A stretch of 64,000 nucleotides of DNA from Prochlorococcus sp. AG-676-P15-1 (GTDB lineage Bacteria > Cyanobacteriota > Cyanobacteriia > PCC-6307 > Cyanobiaceae), in the NCBI GenBank assembly GCA_003210825.1, contig QCUF01000003.1:1-64000 (forward strand), given 5' to 3'. A model generated the notes under the pieces. That model had not been told where the DNA came from and did not search any database. It saw nothing but the letters and a program-made list of their open reading frames with translations. The number at the start of each line of letters is the position of its first letter. The first letter of the stretch is position 1. Below are positions 18,480-27,701 of the stretch, piece after piece. The position numbers were made by a program, and so were the translations under genes.

Positions 18480-18540
18480 TGTTTAATTCTTAATTGAGTT
18501 CTTATAATGGTTAATAGAACTTTAATAATTTGATATTTCA

Positions 18541-19635
18541 ATGAGTAGCAGTTTTGGTAAAATTTTTCGTGTCACTACTTTTGGAGAATCTCATGGAGGC
18601 GCTGTTGGAGTTATTCTTGATGGATGTCCTCCAAAGTTAAAAATAAATATTGACCTCATACAAAATGAATTAGATAGGCGAAGACCTGGTCAGAGCAAAA
18701 TTACAACTCCAAGAAACGAAGATGATAAATTAGAGATATTAAGTGGTTTAAAGGAAGGAATAACACTCGGAACCCCTATTGCAATGTTGGTTCGCAATAA
18801 AGATCAAAGACCAGGAGATTATAGTAATTTAGAGCAAGTATTCAGGCCATCTCACGCAGATGGTACATATCATTTGAAGTATGGAATTCAGGCTAGTTCT
18901 GGAGGAGGTAGAGCCTCAGCAAGAGAAACTATAGGAAGAGTTGCTGCAGGCTCTATCGCAAAACAATTATTAGAAAACTTGTTTAATACTGAAATTCTTT
19001 CTTGGGTAAAACGTATACATGATATTGACTCTCAGGTAAATAAAAATACACTTACTCTAAGTAAAATAGATTCAAATATTGTTAGATGTCCAGATGATAA
19101 GGTGGCCGCAAAAATGATTAATAGAATAAAAGAATTGCAGCAAGATGGTGATTCTTGTGGAGGCGTTATTGAATGTTTAGTGAAAAATATTCCATCAGGA
19201 TTAGGTATGCCTGTCTTTGATAAATTGGAAGCTGATCTTGCAAAGGCTTTGATGTCATTACCTGCTACTAAGGGATTTGAAATAGGTTCAGGTTTCTTGG
19301 GAACTTATTTAAGAGGAAGTGAACATAATGATTCGTTTATTGAGTCTGATGATATTAGTAAGCTTAAAACAATATCAAATAATTCAGGTGGTATACAAGG
19401 AGGAATAAGTAATGGAGAGAATATTGAGATGAAAATAGCTTTTAAACCAACAGCAACTATTGGAAAGGAGCAGAAAACTGTTAATGCTGATGGGAAAGAA
19501 GTACTAATGAAGGCCAAAGGCCGACATGATCCTTGTGTTTTACCGAGAGCAGTTCCAATGGTTGATTCAATGGTAGCTATCGTACTGGCAGACCATTTGC
19601 TTCTCCATCAAGCACAATGTTCAATTATTAAATAG
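18541..19635 (+). CDS. aroC: Chorismate synthase
   Basis: AroC converts 5-enolpyruvylshikimate-3-phosphate to chorismate, the last common step to aromatic amino acids, folate and quinones. The 364-residue length is normal. Conserved signatures include [20 protein letters not shown] near the N-terminus, [19 protein letters not shown] in the middle and [19 protein letters not shown] near the end. It begins 55 bp after the end of psbA repeat 2. It converges with the KDPG-aldolase-like gene, with 10 bp between the stops. Confidence 0.97.
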   Translation: MSSSFGKIFRVTTFGESHGGAVGVILDGCPPKLKINIDLIQNELDRRRPGQSKITTPRNEDDKLEILSGLKEGITLGTPIAMLVRNKDQRPGDYSNLEQVFRPSHADGTYHLKYGIQASSGGGRASARETIGRVAAGSIAKQLLENLFNTEILSWVKRIHDIDSQVNKNTLTLSKIDSNIVRCPDDKVAAKMINRIKELQQDGDSCGGVIECLVKNIPSGLGMPVFDKLEADLAKALMSLPATKGFEIGSGFLGTYLRGSEHNDSFIESDDISKLKTISNNSGGIQGGISNGENIEMKIAFKPTATIGKEQKTVNADGKEVLMKAKGRHDPCVLPRAVPMVDSMVAIVLADHLLLHQAQCSIIK

Positions 19636-19645
19636 GAATAATTTT

Positions 19646-20287
19646 TTAATTTGATCTTCTTCTGAGCCATTTATATATCTTTGGATCTATTTTATTATTT
19701 TTAAAACCCATATCCCCAATTACGATAGCTTTATATCCTAAAGATTTATATAGCGGTATATCTGATATAGATAGACCTCCGGCAGCAATAAAATCTATAT
19801 TTTCATATTGAGATATATTTATTAATTCAAAATTATCTTTGACTGGGTAAATTTTGACAATTTTACAATTTAAATCTATTGCTTGTTTAAGATCTTTTAA
19901 ATGTTTGATTCCAGGAATTAATAAATGATTTTTTGAATTTGAATAATTTAAAAGGTCTCTATTCCAACCTTTCATCATTGAATAATTTAAACCTATTTTT
20001 ATAGAGTCATCTATCGATTTCTTATTTATTATTGAAGCAGAGCCTAAATTAAGCTTTGGGAACTTTAATCTTAAATTTGAAACATAATTTACCCAGTTAT
20101 CATTACTAGACCAACTAATTTCAATATTTATAAAACCTGCTTTTATTAAAAGCTCTATTTCTTGTTCAAGTAAATTTCTTTCAATAGAATTTGTATAAAT
20201 ATTTTGAGTAGGTTTTATTAATAAAAAAAAAGGTTTTGAATTAAGTCTTTGAGAGAAAGAATCTTTCTTTTTTAATGGAGATATCAA
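19646..20287 (-). CDS. KDPG/KHG aldolase-like TIM-barrel protein, divergent
   Basis: This 213-residue protein resembles Eda-type aldolases, which cleave 2-keto-3-deoxy-6-phosphogluconate to pyruvate and glyceraldehyde-3-phosphate. The Schiff-base lysine is likely preserved in IVKIYPV, and the catalytic Glu may be in IEISW. However, the arginine of the EVTLRT motif is replaced (IEISWSS), GAGT becomes GSAS and PTGG becomes AAGG, so activity is uncertain. The start is TTG at 20287, 11 bp after the ftsH stop on the same strand. It may be a relic or have another substrate. Confidence 0.72.
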   Translation of the reverse strand: MISPLKKKDSFSQRLNSKPFFLLIKPTQNIYTNSIERNLLEQEIELLIKAGFINIEISWSSNDNWVNYVSNLRLKFPKLNLGSASIINKKSIDDSIKIGLNYSMMKGWNRDLLNYSNSKNHLLIPGIKHLKDLKQAIDLNCKIVKIYPVKDNFELINISQYENIDFIAAGGLSISDIPLYKSLGYKAIVIGDMGFKNNKIDPKIYKWLRRRSN

Positions 20288-20298
20288 ATTTTTTCAAA

Positions 20299-22155
20299 TC
20301 AGATATAGTTAGCCACTTTGACCTCAGAGCGATTAAGTAAGTCTTGGATATCTTCAGTATCAATTGTTTCTCTCTCAATAAGCATTGATGCCATTTCATC
20401 AAGAACACTTCTGTTATCGGAAAGGACTTTTGTAGCTCTCTTATAGGCTGTATCAACAAGCTCTGAAACTTCTACATCAATTGTTGCTGCAGTGTCTTCA
20501 GAGAAGTCTCTTGTAGAGCTCATGTCTCTTCCAAGAAACATCCCACCTTGTGATTGACCCAACGCTACTGGACCTATTTTTTCACTCATTCCAAATTTAG
20601 TAATCATTTGTCTAGCAACATTAGCCACTTGCTGTAAATCGTTAGAAGCTCCTGTAGTAACTTCCTCTTCTCCATATACAATTTCCTCAGCAACTCTTCC
20701 ACCTAAGGCCACAGCCATTTGATTTTGTAAGTAAGAACGTGAGTAAAGACCTGACTCCATTCTTTCTTCACTGGGAGTAAAGAAGGTTAGTCCTCCTGCT
20801 TGACCCCTAGGTATTATGGACACTTTTGCTACAGCATCATAATCTGGCATGCAAGCACCGACTAAAGCGTGTCCTGCTTCGTGATAGGCAACAAGTTCCT
20901 TTTTTTTGTCACTTATAACTCGATCTTTCTTTTCTGGTCCTGCCATCACTCTCTCTATAGCATCTCCTACTTCATCATTACTAACAATATCAAGATCTTT
21001 TCTTGCTGCAAGGATAGCTGCTTCGTTTAGGAGATTGGCTAAATCAGCTCCTGTAAAGCCAGGAGTTCTTCTTGCAACTTTATCAAGGTCAACATCTTTT
21101 GAGAGAGTTTTATCTTTAGCATGAACATTTAAAATTTGTAGTCTTCCTGCGTAATCAGGTCTATCTACAGTTACTTGTCTATCAAATCTACCCGGCCTCA
21201 TTAATGCTGAATCTAAAACATCTGGTCTGTTAGTTGCTGCAACAATAATTATTCCAGAATTACCTTCAAAACCATCCATTTCAGTTAAAAGTTGGTTTAA
21301 AGTTTGTTCTCGCTCGTCATTTCCACCTCCCATTCCAGCACCTCTTTGTCTTCCAACAGCATCTATCTCATCAATAAAAACAATGCAAGGCGCGTTCTTT
21401 TTAGCTTGTTCAAATAAATCCCTAACCCTACTTGCACCAACCCCAACAAACATTTCAACAAACTCTGATCCAGAGATAGAGAAAAAAGGAACACCTGCTT
21501 CTCCTGCGACTGCCTTGGCTAAAAGAGTTTTTCCTGTGCCTGGTGGGCCTACTAATAAAACGCCTTTGGGAATTTTTGCTCCAACAGCAGTAAATCTGTC
21601 AGGACTTTTAAGAAAATCTACAACCTCTGTTAATTCTAATTTTGCTCCTTCAACACCAGCAACATCTGTAAAAGTTACCTGAGTAGAAGGTTCCATTTGG
21701 AGTCTAGCTTTGCTTTTCCCAAAACTCATTGCAGGATTACCACCACCACCACCGCTTCCATTTTGTGATCTTCTAAATAGGAAAAATAAACCTCCTATTA
21801 ATAAAACAGGAAAAATCAAACTACTTACAGCTTGCTGCCAAGGATTAGCTAATTTTGTTGGTGTAACAGCTATATCTACATTATTCTCAGTGAGGATTTT
21901 TAGTAAATCTTTATCAGGAGCTAAATTAACTTCAGACCTACTGCCATCGTTTTCAACAACTTGAGCAGTTCCACTATCTGGGGATAATAAAACCCTGCTA
22001 ACTTCATTATCTTCTACAGCTTCTATAAAATCGCTATATCTAAGAGTTTTAGTTGCATTTTCAGTGTTAGGTTTATCAAAAACAGAAGTACCTATAAAAA
22101 TGACTGTAATTACTGCTAGAACATAAAGTCCTACGTTTCTCCAACGTTTGTTCAC
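20299..22155 (-). CDS. ftsH: ATP-dependent zinc metalloprotease FtsH
   Basis: FtsH is a membrane AAA+ protease; in cyanobacteria it removes damaged D1 during photosystem II repair. The 618-residue protein has an N-terminal anchor (~residues 7-24), a periplasmic/lumenal domain, a second membrane helix (~107-126), an AAA module with GPPGTGKT (~residue 205), [12 protein letters not shown] and RPGRFDRQ, and a zinc protease domain with HEAGH (~residue 425). The start is GTG at 22155, giving MNKRWRN. Cyanobacteria have several FtsH paralogues; which D1-repair subunit this corresponds to cannot be fixed from sequence alone. Confidence 0.95.
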   Translation of the reverse strand: MNKRWRNVGLYVLAVITVIFIGTSVFDKPNTENATKTLRYSDFIEAVEDNEVSRVLLSPDSGTAQVVENDGSRSEVNLAPDKDLLKILTENNVDIAVTPTKLANPWQQAVSSLIFPVLLIGGLFFLFRRSQNGSGGGGGNPAMSFGKSKARLQMEPSTQVTFTDVAGVEGAKLELTEVVDFLKSPDRFTAVGAKIPKGVLLVGPPGTGKTLLAKAVAGEAGVPFFSISGSEFVEMFVGVGASRVRDLFEQAKKNAPCIVFIDEIDAVGRQRGAGMGGGNDEREQTLNQLLTEMDGFEGNSGIIIVAATNRPDVLDSALMRPGRFDRQVTVDRPDYAGRLQILNVHAKDKTLSKDVDLDKVARRTPGFTGADLANLLNEAAILAARKDLDIVSNDEVGDAIERVMAGPEKKDRVISDKKKELVAYHEAGHALVGACMPDYDAVAKVSIIPRGQAGGLTFFTPSEERMESGLYSRSYLQNQMAVALGGRVAEEIVYGEEEVTTGASNDLQQVANVARQMITKFGMSEKIGPVALGQSQGGMFLGRDMSSTRDFSEDTAATIDVEVSELVDTAYKRATKVLSDNRSVLDEMASMLIERETIDTEDIQDLLNRSEVKVANYI

Positions 22156-22202
22156 GATAAAAAAATCTCTGCTTAACCTATGATACTAATAATAAAACAA
22201 TA

Positions 22203-23378
22203 TTAAGACTTTCTAAGTACATCTACTACACTTTTGAATGCAAACCATTCTGGAATTGAGTCCCCATTCCTAAGCTTTTTTCTGAATTCTGTACCGCTTA
22301 ATTTCATTATCTGAAGTTTTTTCTCTTTTGCCTCTTCAGCAGTTATGTAACCTTTTTCTATAGTGTATACCAAATTTTTTGAGGGTACAGTTTTCATCAA
22401 TAACTCTTCTGCGCATTTATTGGCAAAATTCTGGGCATCATAAGGTCCATAAAAGTCTTCCCCAGTAGATGATGATTTACATCCAGCCATATCCCTACCA
22501 ATTATGAAATGAGTACATCCATAATTCCTTCTAATAATCATGTGTTGAAGAGCCTCTCTAGGTCCTGCCATATGCATTGAGTATGGTAAAAAAGCCCATT
22601 TTATTTTCTTATTAGAAATTTCTTCTTCTAATTTTTTATATGTCAAATATCGTACTCTGCCTGGAATATCATCCTGTTGTGTTGGACCGCAGGTTGGATG
22701 AACAAGAACGACTGAATTTGAGGAAACATTTTCCGATTTTAAGGCGTTAGTAAATAATTCATAATGAGCTCTATGAATTGGATTTCTACATTGAAAAGCA
22801 ACAACATCAAAATTAGCAGGTAATAAATCTCTTACTTCTTTAGGTGTTTTACATGGAAAATCTCTTTGAGGGAGCTCAAATCCATAAATTTTACCTCCTA
22901 TGTAGTATCTACCTCTTTCATTGAAAATCATCTTCACTGCAGGATGATCCAAGGAATTTGTCCCATAACAAAATGCTGCTTCTTCGGATTTATCTGGCTC
23001 CCATTTTGAACTTACTTCTAAAACTGCTAATTTTTGTTTTTTGTAGGTGAGTAATATTGTTTCACCCGCTTTGATTTGTGCATTATTAGTATCAAATACA
23101 ATTGGTAAACCAAACAGTAAACCTTTTGTATCTCTGTGGGTTTTAATTACGGATTTGTACTCTTCTTTATCCATAAATCCTTCTAGAGGAGAAAACCCTC
23201 CAACCATTAAAAGTTCTATATCACAAGCATTCCTATCACTGCATTCGTGCTCATAAGAAACTTGAGAAAGAAGCTTTAATTTAAGTTCTTCATCCTTAAT
23301 GATTAATTCTTTTAGTTTTCCTCCATATGCAGGTATTAAACCTTTTGAATCTCTTTTTAATTCTTGTTGTGAATTCAT
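22203..23378 (-). CDS. sat: ATP sulfurylase (sulfate adenylyltransferase)
   Basis: Sat activates sulfate to adenosine 5'-phosphosulfate for assimilation. The 391-residue monofunctional form carries the nucleotide-binding motif QCRNPIHRAHYEL, the segment VHPTCGPTQ, and GRDMAGCKS. It lacks a C-terminal APS-kinase domain. It lies on the same strand between psbO (upstream) and ftsH (downstream, 47 bp). A strong terminator at 23409-23440 isolates it from psbO, so it needs its own promoter in the 30 bp before its ATG or limited read-through. Confidence 0.96.
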   Translation of the reverse strand: MNSQQELKRDSKGLIPAYGGKLKELIIKDEELKLKLLSQVSYEHECSDRNACDIELLMVGGFSPLEGFMDKEEYKSVIKTHRDTKGLLFGLPIVFDTNNAQIKAGETILLTYKKQKLAVLEVSSKWEPDKSEEAAFCYGTNSLDHPAVKMIFNERGRYYIGGKIYGFELPQRDFPCKTPKEVRDLLPANFDVVAFQCRNPIHRAHYELFTNALKSENVSSNSVVLVHPTCGPTQQDDIPGRVRYLTYKKLEEEISNKKIKWAFLPYSMHMAGPREALQHMIIRRNYGCTHFIIGRDMAGCKSSSTGEDFYGPYDAQNFANKCAEELLMKTVPSKNLVYTIEKGYITAEEAKEKKLQIMKLSGTEFRKKLRNGDSIPEWFAFKSVVDVLRKS

Positions 23379-23404
23379 TATTATGATTTTTATAAGAAAA
23401 ATTA

Positions 23405-23440
23405 AAAAAAAAGAGGGCTTACACCCTCTTTTTTATTTTT
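23405..23440 (-). terminator. Intrinsic terminator of psbO
   Basis: AAAAGAGGG and CCCTCTTTT form a 9-bp stem around a 6-nt loop, with T-tracts on both strands. Read on the minus strand it follows psbO directly. It may work in both directions. Confidence 0.88.
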
Positions 23441-23448
23441 ATTTAGAA

Positions 23449-24243
23449 TTATGCTTTTCTACCGTAGAGTTCACCAATTATTTTTACATCAAGAGGTTCT
23501 TTTGAACCCATATCTGTATCAGAAGGCTGAATCGCTACAAATGTGCCTGCAAATTCATCTGTATCAGAATCTACATTTTCAATTGATAGTGTTACTACCC
23601 CAGTACCATTTACATCAACTTTGATATTTTCTTTAGCAAGTTCTTCATCATCTCCCCCTAGGGCAACTAAACCTTGAGCGTATTCAACTCCAGTATTTTT
23701 TGCTCTTGCTTTAGGATCTAAAAAATCTCCTGTTCTGTAATTAGGTGTAAATGTAGCCCCATTGACTTCTGTTCCTGGCTCAATTGATGAGGGTAGGTCA
23801 GCTGTTAAATCTTTTGCAGAGAATGCGAATGGCACCTCTAAGCCTCCGGGAGTTAGAACAGTAATTAATTGAAAATCAATACCACCTTTTTCAGTAAATG
23901 TTCCGGAGTCTATATCTCCATATACCTCTGTAACTGTAGTGTTATTCCTAGGGCTAATAATTTTTGTTGCAACAAATTCTGCTTCTTTTCTTTTTGATCC
24001 TGGAACTTTAACATATACTTCTGTTGGATGCATGCATATCCCTTTTAATGAATCACCATTTCCTAAAGATATTGATCCTACAAGGGATGAATCTAAGGAA
24101 GGACAGTCATTAGCTTTACCTGTGTTTACAACATCTGTAAATTGGGCATTTCCCCTCTCGGAAAATGCATATGTTTTATCTGGGACAAAAGCAAAAGTTA
24201 AACAAAAAGAAATAACGAAAGCTAAGAAAGAACGAATTCTCAT
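23449..24243 (-). CDS. psbO: Photosystem II manganese-stabilising protein PsbO
   Basis: PsbO is the lumenal extrinsic protein that stabilises the oxygen-evolving cluster. The 264-residue precursor starts with a Sec-type signal peptide (RIRSFLAFVISFCLTFAFVPDKTYAF), cleaved around residue 26. The mature part is a beta barrel with the conserved GKANDCPSL and GICMHPTEVYVK cysteines that form the disulfide. It has its own terminator and a leader containing two similar short inverted repeats. Identification is certain. Confidence 0.97.
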   Translation of the reverse strand: MRIRSFLAFVISFCLTFAFVPDKTYAFSERGNAQFTDVVNTGKANDCPSLDSSLVGSISLGNGDSLKGICMHPTEVYVKVPGSKRKEAEFVATKIISPRNNTTVTEVYGDIDSGTFTEKGGIDFQLITVLTPGGLEVPFAFSAKDLTADLPSSIEPGTEVNGATFTPNYRTGDFLDPKARAKNTGVEYAQGLVALGGDDEELAKENIKVDVNGTGVVTLSIENVDSDTDEFAGTFVAIQPSDTDMGSKEPLDVKIIGELYGRKA

Positions 24244-24274
24244 AATAAAATTTTAATAAAGTTCTGTGACTGCT

Positions 24275-24332
24275 GGTAAAGAGTTACCTTAAAATGTTCA
24301 GTACGGATAATACAAGGTAAAGAACCTTAAAA
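24275..24332 (-). promoter_or_regulatory. psbO upstream region with two similar hairpin motifs
   Basis: Read on the minus strand, TTTTAAGGTTCTTTACC (24332-24316) is followed by TTTTAAGGTAACTCTTTACC (24294-24275). Each can form a small GGT/ACC-type stem. Between them lies TATTAT, a possible -10 element. The repetition suggests either a regulator-binding pair or a leader structure; the sequence does not decide. Confidence 0.35.
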
Positions 24333-24460
24333 GAAAGTTTTTTAGATCCTCGAAACAACCCGTAGCTTTTTAAATTTTTTAAAAACTTGAGTTATCTTAA
24401 GATATCAGACTATTTATAATGATTTAGATTACAAAAAAACACAAATATAAATGTTATGGA

Positions 24461-25717
24461 TTATTTATTAGTTGAAATGATTTCATTAATTAGATTATTA
24501 GCTAACTCAATTTTGGATGTTTTTTCTAGATGATTTATTATATTTTTTTTATCAAAAAGCCAACCTTCATTTTCTGCCAGCGGACCAAATCCTTGCGCTT
24601 CGATATCTATAGGATTTGCAAATAGAAGATCACAACCCTTAAGCATGATTTTTTCTTTAATGGTTTTTTTTGCACTTTTAAAAGAACCTGTAAATGCGCA
24701 AAATCCAACAAAAATTTGATTTTCTTTTTTCACTTTACTTATCTCTTTTAAAATATCTGGAACATATTCGATATTTTCATTGAAAAAATCCTCAAATTTA
24801 CTTTTTGGAATTTTTTTTGAAGAATTTCCTGAGAATTTGAAATCTGCTACTGCAGCATTCATAATAAAATAATGACATTTCGGAATTTCTTTTTCAATTG
24901 CTTGCATTAAATCATTACTATTCTCTATCTCATACGTTTTAATTCCTTCGTTTATTTCTAGTTTATTTTTTAAAGGACCATGGATATAGCTAACTTTCGC
25001 ACCCCTAAATCTTGCTACTTGAGCAAGCATTAATCCCATAGTCCCTGAGCTATTGTTAGTGATCTTTCTTGCTGCATCTATTTTTTCTGAGGTGCACCCT
25101 CCAGTAATTAAAAACTCTTTATTTAATAAGTCTCTGTAATAGGGCTTTTTATTTTGTAAGAGTAAAAACTTTAAAGCTAGTTGTATTAGGTCATTTGAGG
25201 GTATCTTACCAACTCCAATTTCGTCACAAGCTAGTATCCCTTCACTTGGCTCAAGGGTAAGAATATTTGGATAATCTTGTAAATATTTATAATTTCTCTG
25301 AACAGCTTTATTACTCCACATCTTGGAATTCATTGCAGGAGCAACAATAATAGGATTATTATTCGCAATTAAAATACTCGAGATTAATCCATCAGCATTA
25401 CCTGAAATCCACTTTGAAAGTGTTGTCGCAGTTAAAGGAGCCATTATCAAAACATCAGCCCAATCGCATAAATCTATATGTAAAGGTCTTGAATAAAGAT
25501 ATGACCATTGGTCCTTATCTAATATGCAAGTATTCCTACTTAAGATAGAAAGAGAAAGTGGCTGAATTAGTTTTTCAGCATTTTCAGAAACAACGCACTT
25601 TATCTCATAATTATCCTTAACTAATTGACTTACTAATAAGGGGATTCTTACCGCAGCAATACTTCCAGTGATTAATAAAAGAACCTTAACTTTTAACTCT
25701 TTAGAATTAGTTTTCAT
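24461..25717 (-). CDS. coaBC: Bifunctional phosphopantothenoylcysteine decarboxylase/ligase
   Basis: CoaBC carries out two steps of coenzyme A synthesis: ligation of cysteine to 4'-phosphopantothenate and decarboxylation to 4'-phosphopantetheine. The N-terminal flavoprotein domain shows LLITGSIAAVR and the PAMNSKMW motif; the C-terminal ligase domain begins with FLITGGCTSEKIDAARKITNNSSGTMG and contains MNAAVADFK. The track starts at TTG 25735, but the ATG at 25717 lies a suitable distance after GGGA and leaves a normal N-terminus of 418 residues. Start choice is the only doubt. Confidence 0.93.
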   Translation of the reverse strand: MKTNSKELKVKVLLLITGSIAAVRIPLLVSQLVKDNYEIKCVVSENAEKLIQPLSLSILSRNTCILDKDQWSYLYSRPLHIDLCDWADVLIMAPLTATTLSKWISGNADGLISSILIANNNPIIVAPAMNSKMWSNKAVQRNYKYLQDYPNILTLEPSEGILACDEIGVGKIPSNDLIQLALKFLLLQNKKPYYRDLLNKEFLITGGCTSEKIDAARKITNNSSGTMGLMLAQVARFRGAKVSYIHGPLKNKLEINEGIKTYEIENSNDLMQAIEKEIPKCHYFIMNAAVADFKFSGNSSKKIPKSKFEDFFNENIEYVPDILKEISKVKKENQIFVGFCAFTGSFKSAKKTIKEKIMLKGCDLLFANPIDIEAQGFGPLAENEGWLFDKKNIINHLEKTSKIELANNLINEIISTNK

Positions 25718-25793
25718 TAAATTATTCCCATTCAATATAACCGGATGTTAGTTTATAATTATCAATTTTAATTACAAAAGTCCTTTCCAAATT

Positions 25794-25940
25794 CTAATTT
25801 TGTAATACATCAAATGGTGCAACATAAATTTTATCTTTTGATCTTTTTGGAAGATCAAGAAAGCCATTTGCATAAGAATATCTTAAAGGGTTTTCAATTA
25901 TTTTGTTATCGTGTGTAAAAGAGCTTTTTATTCTGGTCAA
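25794..25940 (-). CDS. Candidate 48-aa small protein upstream of coaBC
   Basis: A minus-strand frame from TTG 25940 to TAG 25794 encodes 48 residues, starting MTRIKSSFTHDNKIIENP and ending IYVAPFDVLQN. Its balanced amino-acid composition (Tyr, Pro, Gly, Asp) is much more protein-like than random AT-rich sequence. It lies in an otherwise empty 387-bp gap and points the same way as coaBC, 58 bp before that gene. It is too short for the ORF track. There is no strong ribosome-binding site and no family I recognise. Confidence 0.5.
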   Translation of the reverse strand: MTRIKSSFTHDNKIIENPLRYSYANGFLDLPKRSKDKIYVAPFDVLQN

Positions 25941-26121
25941 TGTTTTTTTCTAATATAACCTCAAGGAATTCATATTAAATTAATATGTAGCTTACTTTCA
26001 AAATTCTCAAAAACAAAAGATTTTTAAATCTATTTATTCACATATTCAAGTAATTAGACACATTATTAAATTCTCCTTAAAAAATTTTTTTATTTAAACT
26101 ACGAATGACAAGATATTAATT

Positions 26122-26304
26122 ATGTCACAAACAAAAAAAGAGCAAGTAGTAAGTCACTTGCGTTATTTACGGCAGGAATTAAGAGAAATGCATTTAGGAA
26201 TTCAAGACGATGGTCTATTTCCTGAGCCTGGAGAACTTAGAGGAGTTCTTGCCCAAATGGAGGCTTTACTTGAATTAATAGAAGGTAATCCTAAAGTTAA
26301 ATAA
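26122..26304 (+). CDS. Small conserved helical protein (60 aa)
   Basis: This 60-residue protein is mostly helical and charged (HLRYLRQELREMHLG, then an ELRGVLAQMEALLELIEG helix separated by a GLFPEPGE turn). It has a good ATG start and coding-like composition. No domain is recognised; it resembles small conserved cyanobacterial proteins of unknown function. The DUF565/Ycf20 gene follows on the same strand after 36 bp, so they may share a transcript. Confidence 0.75.
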   Translation: MSQTKKEQVVSHLRYLRQELREMHLGIQDDGLFPEPGELRGVLAQMEALLELIEGNPKVK

Positions 26305-26340
26305 ATTTATGAATAAATTAACACTTAATTATGATTAAGA

Positions 26341-26682
26341 ATGGTTTTTAAACCCCAAAAAACTAAATTTCAACGATTAGTTATTGAAAATTTTGACAGT
26401 TTAAGCCAATGGGCAGTGAATCCATGGCGTAGATACTCTTTAGCTTTAACTGTTGTTTTGACTGGTTACTTTTTTGGGAGTTCATTAGGAATGATAAGTG
26501 CAGTGGTAGAGTTAATTGACCCGGTAGGTGCATTTTTATCAGTACTATTTATTGAAATTTTGATTCAATTTAGACGAAGATTACGTTTTGATAAAAGAAA
26601 AAAAATATTAGTATTATTAATTGATTCTCTAAGATTAGGTTTATTTTACGGTTTTTTTACAGAAAGTCTTAAATTACTTTAA
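26341..26682 (+). CDS. DUF565 / Ycf20-like membrane protein
   Basis: This 113-residue protein matches the Ycf20/DUF565 pattern: an N-terminal motif NPWRRYSLALTVVLTGYFFGSSLGM, a second hydrophobic helix and a C-terminal segment ILVLLIDSLRLGLFYGFFTESLKLL. Three membrane helices are likely. The plant homologue is linked to non-photochemical quenching; the cyanobacterial role is not established. It converges with pyrB with a 2-bp gap. Confidence 0.82.
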   Translation: MVFKPQKTKFQRLVIENFDSLSQWAVNPWRRYSLALTVVLTGYFFGSSLGMISAVVELIDPVGAFLSVLFIEILIQFRRRLRFDKRKKILVLLIDSLRLGLFYGFFTESLKLL

Positions 26683-26684
26683 AT

Positions 26685-27701
26685 TTATTTATTGAATTTA
26701 CTTAATAGGTAAAGTAAAGCCATTCTTGTAGGGATACCATTTGAAACTTGATCATTTATTAAGCAATTTGGATATTCATCCACTATTCTGCTGCTGATTT
26801 CAATGCCACGATTAATAGGTCCTGGATGCAGAATAGGAATATCTTTATTATTCAAAGATAGTTTTTCTGGAGTTAAACAATAATTTTCACTATAAGATTT
26901 AATACTGCTTAATAAATTCTCTATCATTCTTTCTTTCTGTAATCTTAAAACAATTACTGCATCTGCATATTTAATGGAGTCTTCTAAGGACCTAGAAATT
27001 GTGATTGAACCTCTTGAATCAACTGGGTCTTTTAATTGATTTGGTGGAGAACTACTTATAAAATCAGCAAATTCTTCAGGGATCAGTGTTGGTGGACCAC
27101 ATAAGATTATATTTGCACCAAATGCGGTCAATGCCCAAAGATTTGATCTAGCAACTCTAGAGTGAATTACATCCCCAATTATTAATATTTTTTTAGAATT
27201 TAATATCTCTGGTTTCAGTAATTTCGGAGAAAAGAATTTTATTAATGTATAAAGATCTAGTAATCCTTGACTGGGATGGCTATGTAAACCATCACCAGCA
27301 TTAAGAACTGAAGTTTTTGCTTTACATGCATCGAGTTTTTTGGAAATTTCTAAAGGGACATGGCTCGATGAATGTCTAATGACTAAAATGTCAGACCCCA
27401 TGGCAGCATATGTTAGTGCAGTATCTATGAGAGTTTCTCCTTTACTTAAAGAACTCGAAGAAGGAGAAAAGCTTTGTACATCAGCAGAAAGCCTTTTGGC
27501 AGCAAGCTCAAAACTATTGCGAGTTCTGGTACTAGCCTCAAAAAATATTGATGTTATTAACGTTCCTTGTAAAGCTGGAATTTTTTTTGTACCAGCATTA
27601 TTAAGAGATTTAAATCTTTCAGTTAACTCAAAAACTGATTTGTAATCATCTATTGAGAAATTTGAAAGTGTGAGGATATGTTTGTGTGACCAATTTTCCA
27701 T
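26685..27701 (-). CDS. pyrB: Aspartate carbamoyltransferase catalytic subunit
   Basis: PyrB makes N-carbamoyl-aspartate from carbamoyl phosphate and aspartate, the committed step of pyrimidine synthesis. The carbamoyl-phosphate motif [13 protein letters not shown] is near residue 53, and [11 protein letters not shown] and [10 protein letters not shown] follow at the expected places. The 338 residues fit the family. Its ATG abuts the stop codon of the upstream DNA glycosylase gene, so the two are probably coupled. Confidence 0.96.
   Translation of the reverse strand: MENWSHKHILTLSNFSIDDYKSVFELTERFKSLNNAGTKKIPALQGTLITSIFFEASTRTRNSFELAAKRLSADVQSFSPSSSSLSKGETLIDTALTYAAMGSDILVIRHSSSHVPLEISKKLDACKAKTSVLNAGDGLHSHPSQGLLDLYTLIKFFSPKLLKPEILNSKKILIIGDVIHSRVARSNLWALTAFGANIILCGPPTLIPEEFADFISSSPPNQLKDPVDSRGSITISRSLEDSIKYADAVIVLRLQKERMIENLLSSIKSYSENYCLTPEKLSLNNKDIPILHPGPINRGIEISSRIVDEYPNCLINDQVSNGIPTRMALLYLLSKFNK

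Larger units (their letters stand above)
17249..18485 (+). repeat. Direct repeat unit 2 containing psbA copy 2
   Basis: This is the second 1,237-bp unit and differs from unit 1 by a single base upstream of the gene by eye. It contains 97 bp of upstream sequence, psbA and the terminator. Near-complete identity implies recent duplication or ongoing gene conversion. Confidence 0.95.

Noticed and set aside
15298-18485. psbA copy from a cyanophage or mobile element
   Set aside because: The repeats include host-type promoter and terminator and are identical to each other; no integrase, phage or IS genes, and no terminal inverted repeats are present.
21383-21964. Plus-strand ORFs of 99 and 84 aa opposite ftsH
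   Set aside because: Antisense shadows of the conserved AAA domain; Pro/Ser/Leu-biased composition typical of reverse frames.
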